Source of the DNA: Apostichopus parvimensis
Lineage: Eukaryota > Echinodermata > Holothuroidea > Aspidochirotida > Stichopodidae
DNA length: 29,918 nucleotides
Direction of reading: 5' to 3'
Assembly: GCA_000934455.1 (NCBI GenBank)
Contig: KN883756.1
Location: forward strand, 27,022 to 56,939
Below the pieces are notes generated by a model. It saw only the letters and a program-made list of their open reading frames with translations. It had not been told where the DNA came from and made no database searches. Below, in pieces: positions 18,901 to 29,200 of the stretch. A program made the position numbers and the translations under genes. Position 1 is the first letter of the stretch, and each line of letters opens with the position of its first letter.

Positions 18901-18972
18901 TGTCAAGCGCTTCGAGCAGCGTTGCTCATGAACGCGCTATATAAGTACTATTACATTATTATTATTATATTA
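18901..18972 (+). repeat. 3' tail of a non-LTR element (GCGCTATATAAG plus ATT repeat)
   Basis: CTTCGAGCAGCGTTGCTCAT followed by GAACGCGCTATATAAGTAC and ATT repeats is the common end of many marine-animal LINE/SINE elements. No reverse transcriptase is seen upstream, so it is a severely 5'-truncated copy. Confidence 0.5.
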
Positions 18973-19261
18973 ACATTGCTTATATTCTATGGTTGATAAC
19001 TACAGTTAAGTTTTGGAAGATGGAAAATATGGAAAAGGAACCTTGAATTCGTTTTAAGAATAATCTAATCTACAAAGAACTGGTGTCCTTAGAGATGAGA
19101 ATAAGATGATCAATCAACTAACTATATTAATATAAGTTCTGAATTGGAAAAAAATCCCATAAACCCTGGAATGTATTTAAAATTTCCCATGGTGGTTTAA
19201 TATTTTTCAATACTATATTAAGCTTTTGGGGTACCTCTTACAAAATCCAATGTCATTTTTA

Positions 19262-19636
19262 CAGTGGTGGAGCGTCCATACAGTCAGGGGGGCGGATGCC
19301 CCTCCCCCCCTGACGGACTCAAATGGACTTCTGGCGCCCTTTTCAGCTTTTTACCACTATTTACTTTTTCGCTAGTATTGACTTTTTTATTGCGCTGTCA
19401 TCTACCTATTGACATTTGTCACATTTTGTTGGCGGTGACACCAATTTATTCTTCGTTTATCTGCAAATTAGCAAGGCCTGGAAAGGGTAATTTCCGGCGA
19501 TCTAGGGGTATCTTTACTCAAAAAATGTCTGTACGCTCTGCACCAACCTGTGGTGGCGCTCCGCTTAGATAGTGTCGAAAGCGCCCCTACAGACCATTCT
19601 CGACCCCCCCGACCAATACCCCTAGCTCCGCCACTA
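19262..19636 (+). mobile_element. hAT-type MITE with 8-bp target duplication
   Basis: Ends CAGTGGTGGAGCG and TAGCTCCGCCACTA are inverted repeats of the CAGTGG type used by hAT transposons. Flanks CATTTTTA (19254-19261) and CATTTTCA (19637-19644) are an 8-bp target duplication with one change. The 375-bp interior is GC-richer than its surroundings and has no transposase; a 102-codon open frame inside it is chance. Confidence 0.78.
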
Positions 19637-19989
19637 CATTTTCACTCATTATATCTTATGAACGACATAGTTTGAAGAATAGTATCAGAAAATGGCATAA
19701 AAGGCTGGTACTTAGCACAAGAACTGGCTGGTAATGGCAGTATCTTTTCTAGATTCCTATAGGCATATTATAAAGCTGTCTGCCACAGAACTGTTGTCAG
19801 TCTAAAATTATTGTTATTAAATGATGTTATAATATTTGGATCAGAATATTCAATTTTCTGGAGGTATTAAACATCAATTGCAACTTAAATGCAACAAACA
19901 AATCAGATATTTGTGCAATCCTGTGGTGAGAAATTACCGACATATTACTTACTGACTTAATGGCTCATAACTGGCGGTAACCATTTGGT

Positions 19990-20640
19990 TGATACCAAGA
20001 TGGGCTAGTTTCATCCCTGGCAGCAGATGTGCTGCTTGTTCCAAGTCTCAGAGCAGAAAAATGGATCATCAAGCCTGTGACTATTTATGTCCCGATCTGA
20101 ACCAGTTAGAAATATTACATTGCAAACACCGTCAGAGTTCCAGCATCCTTAACAAGCTACCTGTACCTTTCTAGTTACTTTAACTATAAATCAGTAGGAG
20201 ATATGAGAATAAATTGCAAAGATGGAACATGATCAATATCACTTAAAATCACCTTTTATGCTTTCATTTTATTTTTATGAGAAACAAACAGTGTTCGCAG
20301 GTTTTCGTATTATATTACTTACTTTTACTAAAAATCCTTTTCCCAAAAAAATTGTTTGAGATAGAAAATGGAAAATCTATAATTGTGCTGCTAGTTGTAA
20401 GTCTTGGGGCAACCGGATGGAGCACTGAGTGGCGATTTGAGTCCCAGTCTGAACCAGTTAGAAATGTTAAGTTACAAACACAACCAGGGTTACAGCATCT
20501 TCAAGAAGCTGTTTGTACCATAGTAATTACATCAACCATTAGAAAATAATGGGAATAAATGGCAGATATCAGAAAATTAAACATGATCTGTAAAACTTAC
20601 AATCACCTCACAATGCTATTATTTTTAATAGATAAAATAT
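19990..20640 (+). repeat. Diverged direct duplication, period about 352 bp
   Basis: TCTGAACCAGTTAGAAAT occurs near 20097 and 20449, and the flanks align on both sides (AAGTCT ... ATGGA before; CAAACAC ... ATAAATGGCA-type sequence after). By eye identity is about 65%. No coding sequence is recognised in either half. Confidence 0.5.
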
Positions 20641-21180
20641 TACTACAAAATATCCTTTTTCACACACAGGTTAAAATGCTAAGAAGCAAATTGATGGCAT
20701 GTAATACCATACACCATGACAAACAAATAGTTTTCTTGAACCTCTAAATTGCAAATGTAGATAGCCTTTTTTAGTGTGCCTTTAATAATGACAGGCAATC
20801 TAACAAAAAAGTGACTGCTTACTGCTTTAATTTTATAAATGTGAAAAATTTTCTGGGTGAAGAAATATTGAGAACGGCAAAATGGGATCAAGAATTACTT
20901 GCTCAATCACCTACCATTGACCATTGGTTGGTAAACTAAAAAATCTGGGAAGACTTTCTAAAGTTTTTTGATGAATTGAAATCCTGCATTATGAATCACA
21001 GGCGATTGAAGTTTAATAAATTTGTCGAACAAACACGAAAAGCTACTCCAACATCACCAATAAGCCTGATGTCATCCTGAACCGATGTTATTCACCAAGT
21101 TAAAATATGATGTTTGATAAATCTTGACTAAATTGAGGAATACCAAATCCAAACAAGATACTAACACATGTATTATATAT

Positions 21181-21383
21181 ATCTCTTCACCCAGGTGTAT
21201 ATATGGGGACTTGCGAGGTAACTTGTAAATATAGTTGCGTGCGCCGGATTGTGGTTGCACCCTATGGGAAGTCCCCCAGGACACACATGGATGTGGTGAA
21301 CTGTGGTGCCCCAGGAGAGAGTAATTGAATTGTGCAAACTTTGGGGTGTGGGTGTGGCCAGTAACCAATGACCAGGGTTAAGT
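21181..21383 (+). mobile_element. SINE family 1, 5'-truncated copy
   Basis: Starts within TCTCTTCACCCAGGTGTAT and follows the body of the copy at 219-540 to GGTTAAGTT. It lacks the tRNA-like head, as expected for a truncated retrotransposed copy. It lies just downstream of the AGXT poly(A) signal. Confidence 0.72.
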
Positions 21384-21526
21384 TGTAAAGTCGTGTGAGA
21401 GGGCGTTGGCCTTGAACGAGACTGTAAACCTGCGTCAGGAGTGTCAAGTTGACAGATATGGTGCGTTAAAAGTGGCTACTTAATTATGATTATCGCTGTA
21501 ACAACAGTTAACGATGATAAGCATCT

Positions 21527-21532
21527 TTTATT
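21527..21532 (-). terminator. Candidate poly(A) signal of AGXT
   Basis: AATAAA on the minus strand about 260 bases past the stop codon, followed on that strand by a GTT-rich stretch. The SINE at 21181-21383 begins shortly after, so the transcript probably ends before it. Motif and spacing evidence only. Confidence 0.45.
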
Positions 21533-21547
21533 GCATCATCCCTTAAA

Positions 21548-21592
21548 CCCCACCCACCTACCCACCTACCTACCCACCTACCTACCTACCCC
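21548..21592 (+). repeat. CCTACCCA-type microsatellite
   Basis: Alternating CCCACCTA and CCTA units, located just past the AGXT poly(A) signal, within the 3' UTR span on the minus strand. Confidence 0.8.
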
Positions 21593-21790
21593 TTTGTTGT
21601 TTCTAAAGTAATGATCCCTTCTTTCTAGAGTAATCACCCCTGTGATTTTTGTGAAATACTTATTTCTCAAGCGTATAGCACAACATACTTGAGAAAAAGG
21701 TGACAATTAAAACACTGTTGAATGTTTACTGTATTTGAAAAGTCTTTGATGATGATGATCAGGATGAGGTTTAGAATTTTACAAGTTTGT

Positions 21791-21953
21791 TTACATCTTG
21801 GCTGGATTCTTTCGTCTGGCTGTTTGAATAGCATCCTCTAAGGCAGACAGACCCCTGGACAGGACCTCTGGACAGGCATTATGTCCCATCAGACCGATCC
21901 TAATGATCTGACCTGCAGTTGGACCAAGGCCACCGGCAAATTCAATCTTATGT
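21791..21953 (-). CDS. AGXT: AGXT last exon with stop and AKM C-terminus
   Basis: TTCTCAG acceptor; 53 codons and TAA at 21793-21791. [20 protein letters not shown] contains Arg360, the substrate-carboxylate residue. The end, RRKNPAKM, replaces the KKL of human AGXT with AKM, which still fits the small-basic-Leu/Met rule for PTS1 signals, with basic residues just upstream. Confidence 0.96.
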
Positions 21954-24900
21954 CTGAGAAAGAAAAAACAAATTAAAATAAGAAGTCTTCCCCTCAAGTG
22001 CGACAGCAACTTTATTTTGATATTTACCATGCGATACAGCAGTCTTAATGTGAGCAATGGAAAACCTCTTACCACTGTCAGTGCTAATACATTGAACAAG
22101 TTTCAAGTGGTTCTCACTATAGACAGATAGCATTGACTTAACTTAAACAGCCTGTTGAGACAACTTTCTAATGATAATACCACTCCATACAATGGTCTCT
22201 CATATCATGCTTTAAACCACTCGTACTGACAGTATGAACAGTTTCAACCTTTTTCTGATTATAATGCTAATACCACTATATACTGTCCCCTCATATCAAG
22301 CTTCAAAGCACTCATACTGTCAGTATGAACAGTTCCTAACCTTTATTGGATAGAAACATGACATTCATGCTGCTCATACTGTCAATACCAGTGCTTCGAA
22401 GCAGGCATAAGTACAGTATAGAAACAAAGTTGTCCCAATTGGGTGAATGGATGATAAAGCACAACTGTTACAATGATATAATTAATACAGTATCCATTTA
22501 GCAAAATGTTAAACTTAGTTGGCAAATATGCTTCATGGGAAACAATCCAACCTCACTGAAATACCACAAAATGTCACCCTTGGAAGTTTCCAAGGAGAAG
22601 CAAACCCAACCACCATTGGACAATGTCGTAGAGGTGTGTGTCATGAACACCTTCCACATTCTTAAGATCTCATTCTATTTGGAAGATACCACAGTTTTAG
22701 TGTACTATCACACACATGACTGCAGACTATTAAAATTATTTTCATATTCAAATTCATCATCCAACCTAAAGATTTTACATTGGTATTTCTTTATTTGTAC
22801 ATTATCTATGTCATGTAATAGTGGTGGGTAGCGGAAACCTGAAACATGTTTACAAGGGTTTCACGATTTGACCTCTGATGACCCCAAATGACCTTTGACC
22901 TCCACCAAAAACAATAGGCTTCTTTAACTCAATGTGGTACTTCTACACACTAAATTAGAGATTGGCCCTAGCTTCCAGTATTGAGATATCGTGATTACAA
23001 GGTTTTCACAATTTGACCCCTGGTGACCTAAATGACCTTTGCCCTCCACCAAAAACAATAGGTTTCTTTTCAACAATAATGTACAAAAAAGGGAAAAGGT
23101 TTCAGATCCTGGTGGAATTACACACACTGACAAAATTGCAGCCCCTCTGACGTGAGTTTTAAATCCTGCCGTCCATTATTTTAGGGGAAATTGTTCGTCA
23201 CAAAAATCTTTATCATTTAAGCTAGAGATGACGGTTGAAATTGCTTGTCTAACACAGCAGTGTTTCAATTGAATCATTTGATGAAGTTATTCAAGTTTCA
23301 TTTCAAATAATGAAGTAAATGTCAAAAACTCCTGACATTTTCCAGTTAGGTTTTACACATGTGATGAATACCGATATGAAACAGTGTCTGGGGTTCCTTT
23401 TCTCTAAGCTTTATTTATGGATTATTGACCTTTACAAACATATAGATTAAAGAGCTGGACAGATACTCTATGGGGGTGTACTTACTTTTGCATAACGTGA
23501 GTCGTAACATCCTTCCAGTGCACATCAGACGGCAAGACCACAGAAGTAATGGTTGGAAGACGATATTCCTATGGATTGAAACGATGATGCTACAGATGGG
23601 TTTAACTCACTATACCAGGGTGAACCCCAAATATGTTATGAAAGGTATGCATTAAAGTGCACACTGGAACCAAAATCTACATGTGAATCATTATGTATGG
23701 ACAGACCATTTTTACATTCTCAATGACTTGGTTTAATTATTAAACAATTAATGTCAGGAAAGATAAACTAATCGCATTCACACCAATGTAGGAAAATATA
23801 GCCTTCGACATCGTACAAGCATCACATGGAATTCTTTGCTGCTTAATATCAGTTCACAACCTTCCCGAAATTCGTTTAAATACAAATTACAGAGATTTTA
23901 CTTCAACTTATGCTGACATTGAAGTTCCTTTTTCTTCCTTTTCTTCTTTTCTTTATTCTTTTTTGTAAGTTATTTGTGTACTCTATGTACAGGGAGTGTA
24001 TCACTAGATAAGCCCACAAGGGTTTCCTGGTACTCTTCCTTTCACATTCCATAACTCTCTGTATTCATTACATTTGTTGTATATATGAAAAAAACAAATA
24101 AAATAAACGAAACGAAATAAACTGCAATACAATGATGGTACCTATTGTATTAAAAGACTTAAACTGTGTATTCACATGTAACACAAGATTAAAAGGTTCT
24201 CTGAGATTAACATTCTAGCTGACAAGTTCAACCTCAAAGAAAACACCTAGTATCTTTAACTTTTGCTATCAATGGATTTTAACAAATATATTATCTCCAT
24301 CCAAATACTCAAAGTAATAACATATCTTTATTAAAAGTGTACAAAAATTTTGGCAACATGATTTATAACAAACCTCATTTTTCACAAAGAGCTCACATCC
24401 CAACTTCTTCAGTCCAATGTGGAATTGAGAGATGATATCCTTATGTTTTTGCCAGCTGCTTTCTAAACCCTGTAAAGAACACCAAAAGTGTAAAGATGGA
24501 TGTTAAATCGTATAAAGATTGCTCACTTTTTCACTTTGAATATCTGAAAAGCAGTCATGCTGAAGGCAAAGAGAGAACTATTCTACATGTCTTGGTCAAT
24601 ATCCACTTGATGATCTATAGAGTTTCTGAAAGTTCAAGTGCAAGACTGGACCCACTAACAAAAATACCAGAAGATGCTAGAAATACATTCCCACCAGCCA
24701 TTTCAAACAAACTTGACTGAGAAATCATTTTCTTTAGTTTCAAATTATCCTGATTAGTCCTGATTAAAAAACTTCAATATATATTATAGTTATTCACAGA
24801 AACTTATCCTGATTAGTCAAAAACAACTTCAATATATATTTTAGTTTATTCACAAAAACTTGAAAGATTTCTTTGTTACCTCCTCTGCCATTTCTGCAAG

Positions 24901-27900
24901 AGCTTCTCTGAACTGATAATAGCTTGATATAGGGCCAGTATGATGGTACCTGAAAATTGAAATCAGGAATTGAAATAATTCAAAACTTCATGAATAATAA
25001 CTTTACTTTTAAAACTTCATCAACAATTTTACCCAACCGTTGCAGAGTATTCTTCAAAAATACCATAATTGATAAATTCATCAGACTAAGAAAAAGTACT
25101 AAATTTTTCACCAAACGAAGGGTTAGAGATCTGCCAACACTCATGGTTTTACCAGGATTCACCCCGTATTTGAAGAAATCTCATAATCTCCCAAAGTGTG
25201 TGCTAGATTAAGTAATTGAGCCACTTCAATTATGAGCTTACTCATGCATAAAAGGACCTTTCTTAGATAAAAACAAAACAAATAAAGAATAGAAGTGACA
25301 TAAAAATTGAACCTCGAGTAATAGCAAGTACTGTACTTCTTCAGTCTACAACATATTATCCATAATTACGTACTTCCGCGGACCTTCATCACAGCCCCAG
25401 TAATTCCCAAGCAGATTCATATCGAAATAGAACGACTGGATTTTGGTTTTCCTCATGGACATTTTCTCCCTGGAGTTTGGAGAGTAAAAGAAAGACATTG
25501 TTTATTCCTTCCGATGGAAAGATAAAACATGCAATACACTTAAATAGTTTTATAAATTATAACCATTACTGTCCAACTGAGACACACACCATGCATCATC
25601 CCCACCCCCCCTCCCCCACCCTTTCCAGCACTCCTGTCTAACCTCCACTCCATACATGCAGCACTTTAGGCTTTTCTTGTTTCATCACATCTCAGTCTGT
25701 TCAAATGACAGTTGAAGGGGAATCCTGTTGTCAAAAGGATTGTGTTATTTATCATCATTATGTAAAAACATCCATTACTTTCCAATTCTGTGCCCTAACC
25801 CTCACCATACCACTCCAATTCCCCTTCAACAACTTACTATCCTCTTTATTCATTCCTTTTCTCTGACCTAATGTGACTTTCTACAGAGCAACTAAATGTA
25901 GATAGAACACAAGGCAAATAATTATGGAATAATTCAATGGTTAAATTGTTCTGGGAAAAATGAAAGAAAAAAAAACATGGGAAGATATTTAGTTATTAAT
26001 CTCTACATACTAGGATACACACACGTTGCCACATTTTAATTTTACAATTTTACAAAATTACACTTTTTACAACTAATATTCTGTCATTTGTGATTGCAAA
26101 ATATTGATAAGTTCTCACTGAGCTCTTGGGCTGAATGTGATTGGTGCAAGGCTTGGGGGTGCATTCAGCACCTTCTGTGTTCCTGAGTAACATATATCAA
26201 TACCTGTGTGGAAAAGGAAATGAAAGAAGTAACGATAAAACAAAGGTAGCGAAATTCAACTCTTTGGTCAAAGCAAACACTATCAGTAAAACTATATGAA
26301 ATGCTGAATATGCATGAAACCAGAAAGACAACAGTCTTATGATTCCTAGCAAAATTTTACAGGGTATGAAAAAATGTAAACTGCGCAGCTATACATAGTT
26401 CTTACACTAAATTAAGTGGATCCAAATACCAAGTCCATCCAAGATTTTAGCTTTTGAATTACCCTGTTTACATGGTTTTCAGATTCTGTCTGCTGTTAAC
26501 CTTAAATGAAAACCTTTGACTTCATCAGAAAACAACATGGATCTTGTCCTCAATACGGTGCATCTACCTACAAAAACAGTTTCGTCAAAGCTTTACTTTA
26601 TGAGTCATTGTGATTACAAAGTGTTTAGACTTTGATCTCTGTTGACCTCAAATGACCTATGAACTTCATGCAACACAATAGGTCACTTGTACTCAATAAG
26701 GTCAATTCACATACCCCAGTGTGAAGTAAATCCAAGCTTTAATTTTGAGTTATAGTGTTTACAAGGGTATCAGACTGATGTCTGGTGATCTCAAGTGACC
26801 TTTGAGCTCTTCAGAAACCAGCAGGGACCTTGTAGTTTGAGAGTAGAGTGCCATTGAATGTTGCAGTTATTAATCCTTTTTAAGAAGATTTCCCAAAGGT
26901 AGAGCCTAGGCATGAAAGAGCAAACAGTTTGATCCACTCTCATCCCCCCCCCCCAGTACTTAGTCACCACATGATCATGAATGTGTTACATCAGGTGATT
27001 ATCACAATTCCCTTGTAAATGTAATATTAATGAGCAATAACTGTGTATCTGACATAAGAAGAGCACATACCACACATGACTTTTAAGTGATATACTCCAC
27101 CACATTTCTCAATGTACTCTTCATGATGTTTCTCCTTTTATAATCCTTACAACAAAATCATACTTGAATAGAGCATGCATACTTGATTTCATCTAACTGT
27201 TATCACTTCCAGGATTATTACTGCTTGTGTACGAATAACAGTCTTCTTCCATATTTTAAATCAAAGGTGTGTTATAACTCACCCCATTTATCTGTAAAGA
27301 GTGGCATTGCTCCTAGGGAAGCAACAGTATCCACTATGAGAAGGCAGTCATATCTGAGGAGACAGGTAAGCAATACATGAATATAATTAGTACAACATGA
27401 ATATTCAAAACTAGACTTATCAAGTAGACAAAAAAGGTCACCCAGTTGGGACAACTTTTTTCTATACTGTATTTTCACATCCGGCTCCAAAGCACTTGTT
27501 ACTAACAGTATTGAGCTATATGAATATCATGTTTTTATCAGATAAAGGTTAGAAGTCGTTCATACTGCTTTGTAGCATGACAGGGGTAGACAGTATAGAG
27601 TGGTATTAGCTAATAGGAAAGGTCAAAACAACTCATGAGTATGCAGTAGAAAATGAATATCCAAAAAAGTCGAACAAATTCAAATGAAATGATAAGACTC
27701 AAACAAATGTGGTAGTAAATATTAAATGAAATATTCTTACCCAACTAAAACATTTTGGAATAAAGATTTCCTCTTTTGTATTAAGCAAAATTATGTGCAG
27801 GAGCAGTTGAGGTGTGGTAAAGGTAAAATGAGGAGTATCTGTTTTAGGGGGGAGGGGAAGGTTAGGTGGAGTGGGGGATACATTAACCAAAACTAATGAA

Positions 27901-28224
27901 TAATTGTATAAAAGGATTGATAACACACAGATAACACAATTGTTTCTGCTTGGTACTTTCAGGTGAAACATTTTCAAAGCACCTGTATGGACAAACTGTG
28001 TGCTATGAATATATAATGATATAGGTCAGATATAGGTCAGTACAAGTTGCTCTGCAGCATGACATGAGAGTACATGTAGCATAAGAACGTTGTCCCAATT
28101 GTGATTGTATGATAACCATTTACTTGTGGCAGAGGTCTCCGAGGCCTTCCACTGGTTGTCCTACTCCAGTCGAAGACTCCCCTTGGGTGATGAACATAAC
28201 ACAGGGTTTGTGCCTCTTAAGTTC
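21791..28224 (-). CDS. AGXT: Alanine-glyoxylate / serine-pyruvate aminotransferase, C-terminal eight exons (gene-level entry, 5' partial)
   Basis: Exons: 28224-28124, 27353-27283, 26203-26119, 25469-25374, 24949-24880, 24469-24374, 23568-23486, 21953-21791; 254 residues. A PLP-dependent fold-type I class V transaminase that converts glyoxylate plus alanine to glycine plus pyruvate in peroxisomes or mitochondria. From family knowledge the segment lines up with human AGXT residues 142 onward without gaps. Seen in the sequence: Ser158 in GESSTG, Asp183 in VDTVAS, Gln208-Lys209 in SGTQKVLN (the Schiff-base lysine), Tyr260 and Thr263 in KYHHTG, and Arg360 in RIGLMG, which binds the substrate carboxylate. 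All expected active-site residues in this span are present, so the enzyme is probably active. It ends AKM, fitting a PTS1-type peroxisomal signal. The first 141 or so residues, including the N-terminus, must lie beyond the right edge. Confidence 0.96.
22166..22440 (+). repeat. Tandem 95-bp units, AGXT-intron repeat family
   Basis: Two units share AATACCACT, CTCATATCA, CAGTATGAACAGTT and AACCTTT, with a tail of CATGACATTCATGCTGCTCA and GTTGTCCCAATT. Further members lie inverted at 27495-27620 and in part at 28010-28115. Confidence 0.6.
22850..23070 (+). repeat. Dimer of a 145-bp TGACCT-rich unit in the last AGXT intron
   Basis: Two units begin TTACAAGGGTTTCACGATTT and TTACAAGGTTTTCACAATTT, 145 bp apart; each continues with several TGACC motifs and CTCCACCAAAAACAATAGG. 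Related units lie at 26605-26820, about 735-850 and, diverged, 4430-4780. An old dispersed family of unknown type. Confidence 0.65.
22889..22901 (-). promoter_or_regulatory. Perfect DR1 nuclear-receptor half-site pair
   Basis: On the minus strand the 13 bases read AGGTCAAAGGTCA, the DR1 consensus bound by HNF4, RXR-PPAR and COUP-type receptors. It lies in the last AGXT intron, inside a dispersed repeat. A motif match only; no evidence of binding. Confidence 0.3.
23486..23568 (-). CDS. AGXT: AGXT exon (human residues about 315-341)
   Basis: 83 bases, phase 0 in and phase 2 out; CATAG acceptor and GTAAGT donor. [20 protein letters not shown] matches the conserved RLPT strand of the small domain. 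Confidence 0.94.
24374..24469 (-). CDS. AGXT: AGXT exon (human residues about 283-314)
   Basis: Thirty-two codons, phase 0 at both ends; TTTACAG acceptor and GTTTGT donor. [20 protein letters not shown] then [12 protein letters not shown] matches the start of the small C-terminal domain. Confidence 0.94.
24745..24859 (+). repeat. Two-copy tandem duplication, 59-bp period, beside an AGXT exon
   Basis: TTATCCTGATTAGTC, CTTCAATATATATT and TTATTCACA occur in both copies. The array ends 21 bases from the donor of the AGXT exon at 24880-24949, inside the intron. Confidence 0.75.
24880..24949 (-). CDS. AGXT: AGXT exon (human residues about 260-282)
   Basis: 70 bases, phase 2 in and phase 0 out; TTTTCAG acceptor and GTAACA donor. 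[18 protein letters not shown] carries Tyr260 and Thr263, which reach the cofactor phosphate of the partner subunit in the dimer. Confidence 0.94.
25374..25469 (-). CDS. AGXT: AGXT exon (human residues about 228-258)
   Basis: 96 bases, phase 2 at both ends; CTCCAG acceptor and GTACGT donor. The peptide has EKMSMRKTK followed by [19 protein letters not shown], equivalent to the conserved Arg-Lys-Thr-Lys and WGCD blocks of the family. Confidence 0.94.
26119..26203 (-). CDS. AGXT: AGXT exon with the PLP lysine (human residues about 200-226)
   Basis: 85 bases, phase 1 in and phase 2 out; CACACAG acceptor and GTGAGA donor. [20 protein letters not shown] contains the Schiff-base lysine (Lys209) within the class V signature, preceded by Gln208. 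Confidence 0.95.
26605..26820 (+). repeat. Second dimer of the TGACCT-rich unit, AGXT intron
   Basis: Units start near 26610 and 26757, about 147 bp apart, with CTCAAATGACCTATGAACTT and CTCAAGTGACCTTTGAGCTC. More diverged than the dimer at 22850-23070 but with the same period, so the dimer state is probably ancestral. Confidence 0.55.
27283..27353 (-). CDS. AGXT: AGXT exon (human residues about 176-198)
   Basis: 71 bases, phase 2 in and phase 1 out; CTCCTCAG acceptor and GTGAGT donor. [19 protein letters not shown] holds Asp183, which pairs with the pyridine nitrogen of PLP. Confidence 0.94.
27495..27620 (-). repeat. Inverted member of the 95-bp family, AGXT intron
   Basis: The minus strand reads TAATACCACTCTATACTGTC, then AAAGCAGTATGAACGA, TTCTAACCTTTATCTGAT and AAACATGATATTCAT, in the same order as 22262-22380. 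Confidence 0.6.
28010..28118. repeat. Partial member of the 95-bp family
   Basis: GCTCTGCAGCATGACATGAG resembles the 27575 region, and AACGTTGTCCCAATTGTGAT resembles 22428-22443. Mixed orientation suggests a rearranged fragment. It ends a few bases from the AGXT exon at 28124. Confidence 0.4.
28124..28224 (-). CDS. AGXT: AGXT exon (human residues about 142-174)
   Basis: Thirty-three codons plus two bases, phase 0 in and phase 2 out; TTTTGCAG acceptor and GTAAAT donor. It starts [26 protein letters not shown] contains Ser158, which contacts the cofactor, and Phe152 and Gly170 equivalents are also present. First exon of the gene inside the window. Confidence 0.94.
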
Positions 28225-28434
28225 CTGCAAAAGATGAAATTTCAAAATGTTATCGATAAAATTTAATCACACTCTCTATGCTGTTTGAGACAAAAAAGGT
28301 ATTTATTTATTTACATGCTGCATATGCTAGGACTTGGTTTATCAGCTATGAAGGTGTGATCCAGGACTATGCAAGAAGATTTCGCTGTCTGTACGGTATG
28401 ATAGCAATATACTTTATGCGGGCATATTATGTGC

Positions 28435-28680
28435 TATTATGGTCGAGGGAATATTAAGGGAGCAGTGCTTGTTAGAAGGAATGAAACCTAGCATCTGGGA
28501 GATCGTGGGTTTGATTAATGGCCAGCCAAACAAGGTGGGCTTCCCATCCAGGAAAAACTCCACAGTTTATCATCTAAACTGGTCTTCCAAATTGTAAAAA
28601 TTCACTGACGTGAATTGTATTGCATATGTGGCTGCTTAGCAATGTAAGATAGTTGTCTTCCTAGCCAATTACAATTAATA
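28435..28680 (+). mobile_element. SINE family 2, diverged copy in an AGXT intron
   Basis: Shares GTGGGTTTGATTAATGGCC, then CTTCCCATCCAGGAAAAAC and TGTGGCTGCTTAGCAATGTA, in the same order as the copy at 17872-18165. The B box is decayed and the copy is clearly older. It lies opposite to the direction of AGXT transcription. Confidence 0.55.
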
Positions 28681-29113
28681 TTATTATTACTAAATATCTT
28701 GCAAAACCAACTAGTAATACATTTTATGCAAGCTGCATTTGCAAAACCCAACAAGAGCTGCTTTAAAGAAGAATGAAAGTTTTTTTTTTAAATTGAAGAC
28801 CTATAGGCAAATTTACAGTTTGAATTTCTTGTTTTAAGATATTTCCTTCACAGTACAGTGTGTATACATTCATATTGTATATTAAAGCTGTTCTTGAACT
28901 TATTTCATAATCAATCGATCAAAATCACAATTGTCCATTTATTATTAGAATACAAATTTGAGTCATTTATTGTTTGCAGGTCCAGGATTGTTAAGGAATA
29001 TGGCAGTCATGTTTATTACTATAGCCCTACATATATCTATATGCGTGCTATGGGTGCTTTATTATGAGGCATAGCTGTGTGTGTGCAATAGGTAAATTTA
29101 CTTACTATATACT

Positions 29114-29200
29114 AGGGTTGGGCGATATATCGAAAATTATTATTATCGCGATAATTTTTTTTCAAGACGATATTTTTTGAGGATTGAAGAAATGACGATA
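29114..29200 (+). repeat. Possible DNA-transposon end (GGGTTGGGCGATATATCG)
   Basis: GGGTTGGGCGATATATCG followed by ATTATCGCGATAATTTT resembles ends seen in many animal DNA transposons. The matching other end is not visible in the remaining 700 bases. Confidence 0.35.

Larger units (their letters stand above)
17013..21180. other. Intergenic stretch between the two genes
   Basis: Holds SINE family 2, the non-LTR tail, the hAT MITE and the 352-bp duplication, each listed separately. The 17655-17790 part resembles 26840-27000 (shared AGAGC, then TTGATCCACTCT) and may be another old repeat. No gene recognised. Confidence 0.55.

Noticed and set aside
19264..19572. 102-codon plus-strand frame
   Set aside because: Lies wholly inside the 375-bp hAT MITE, which is non-coding.
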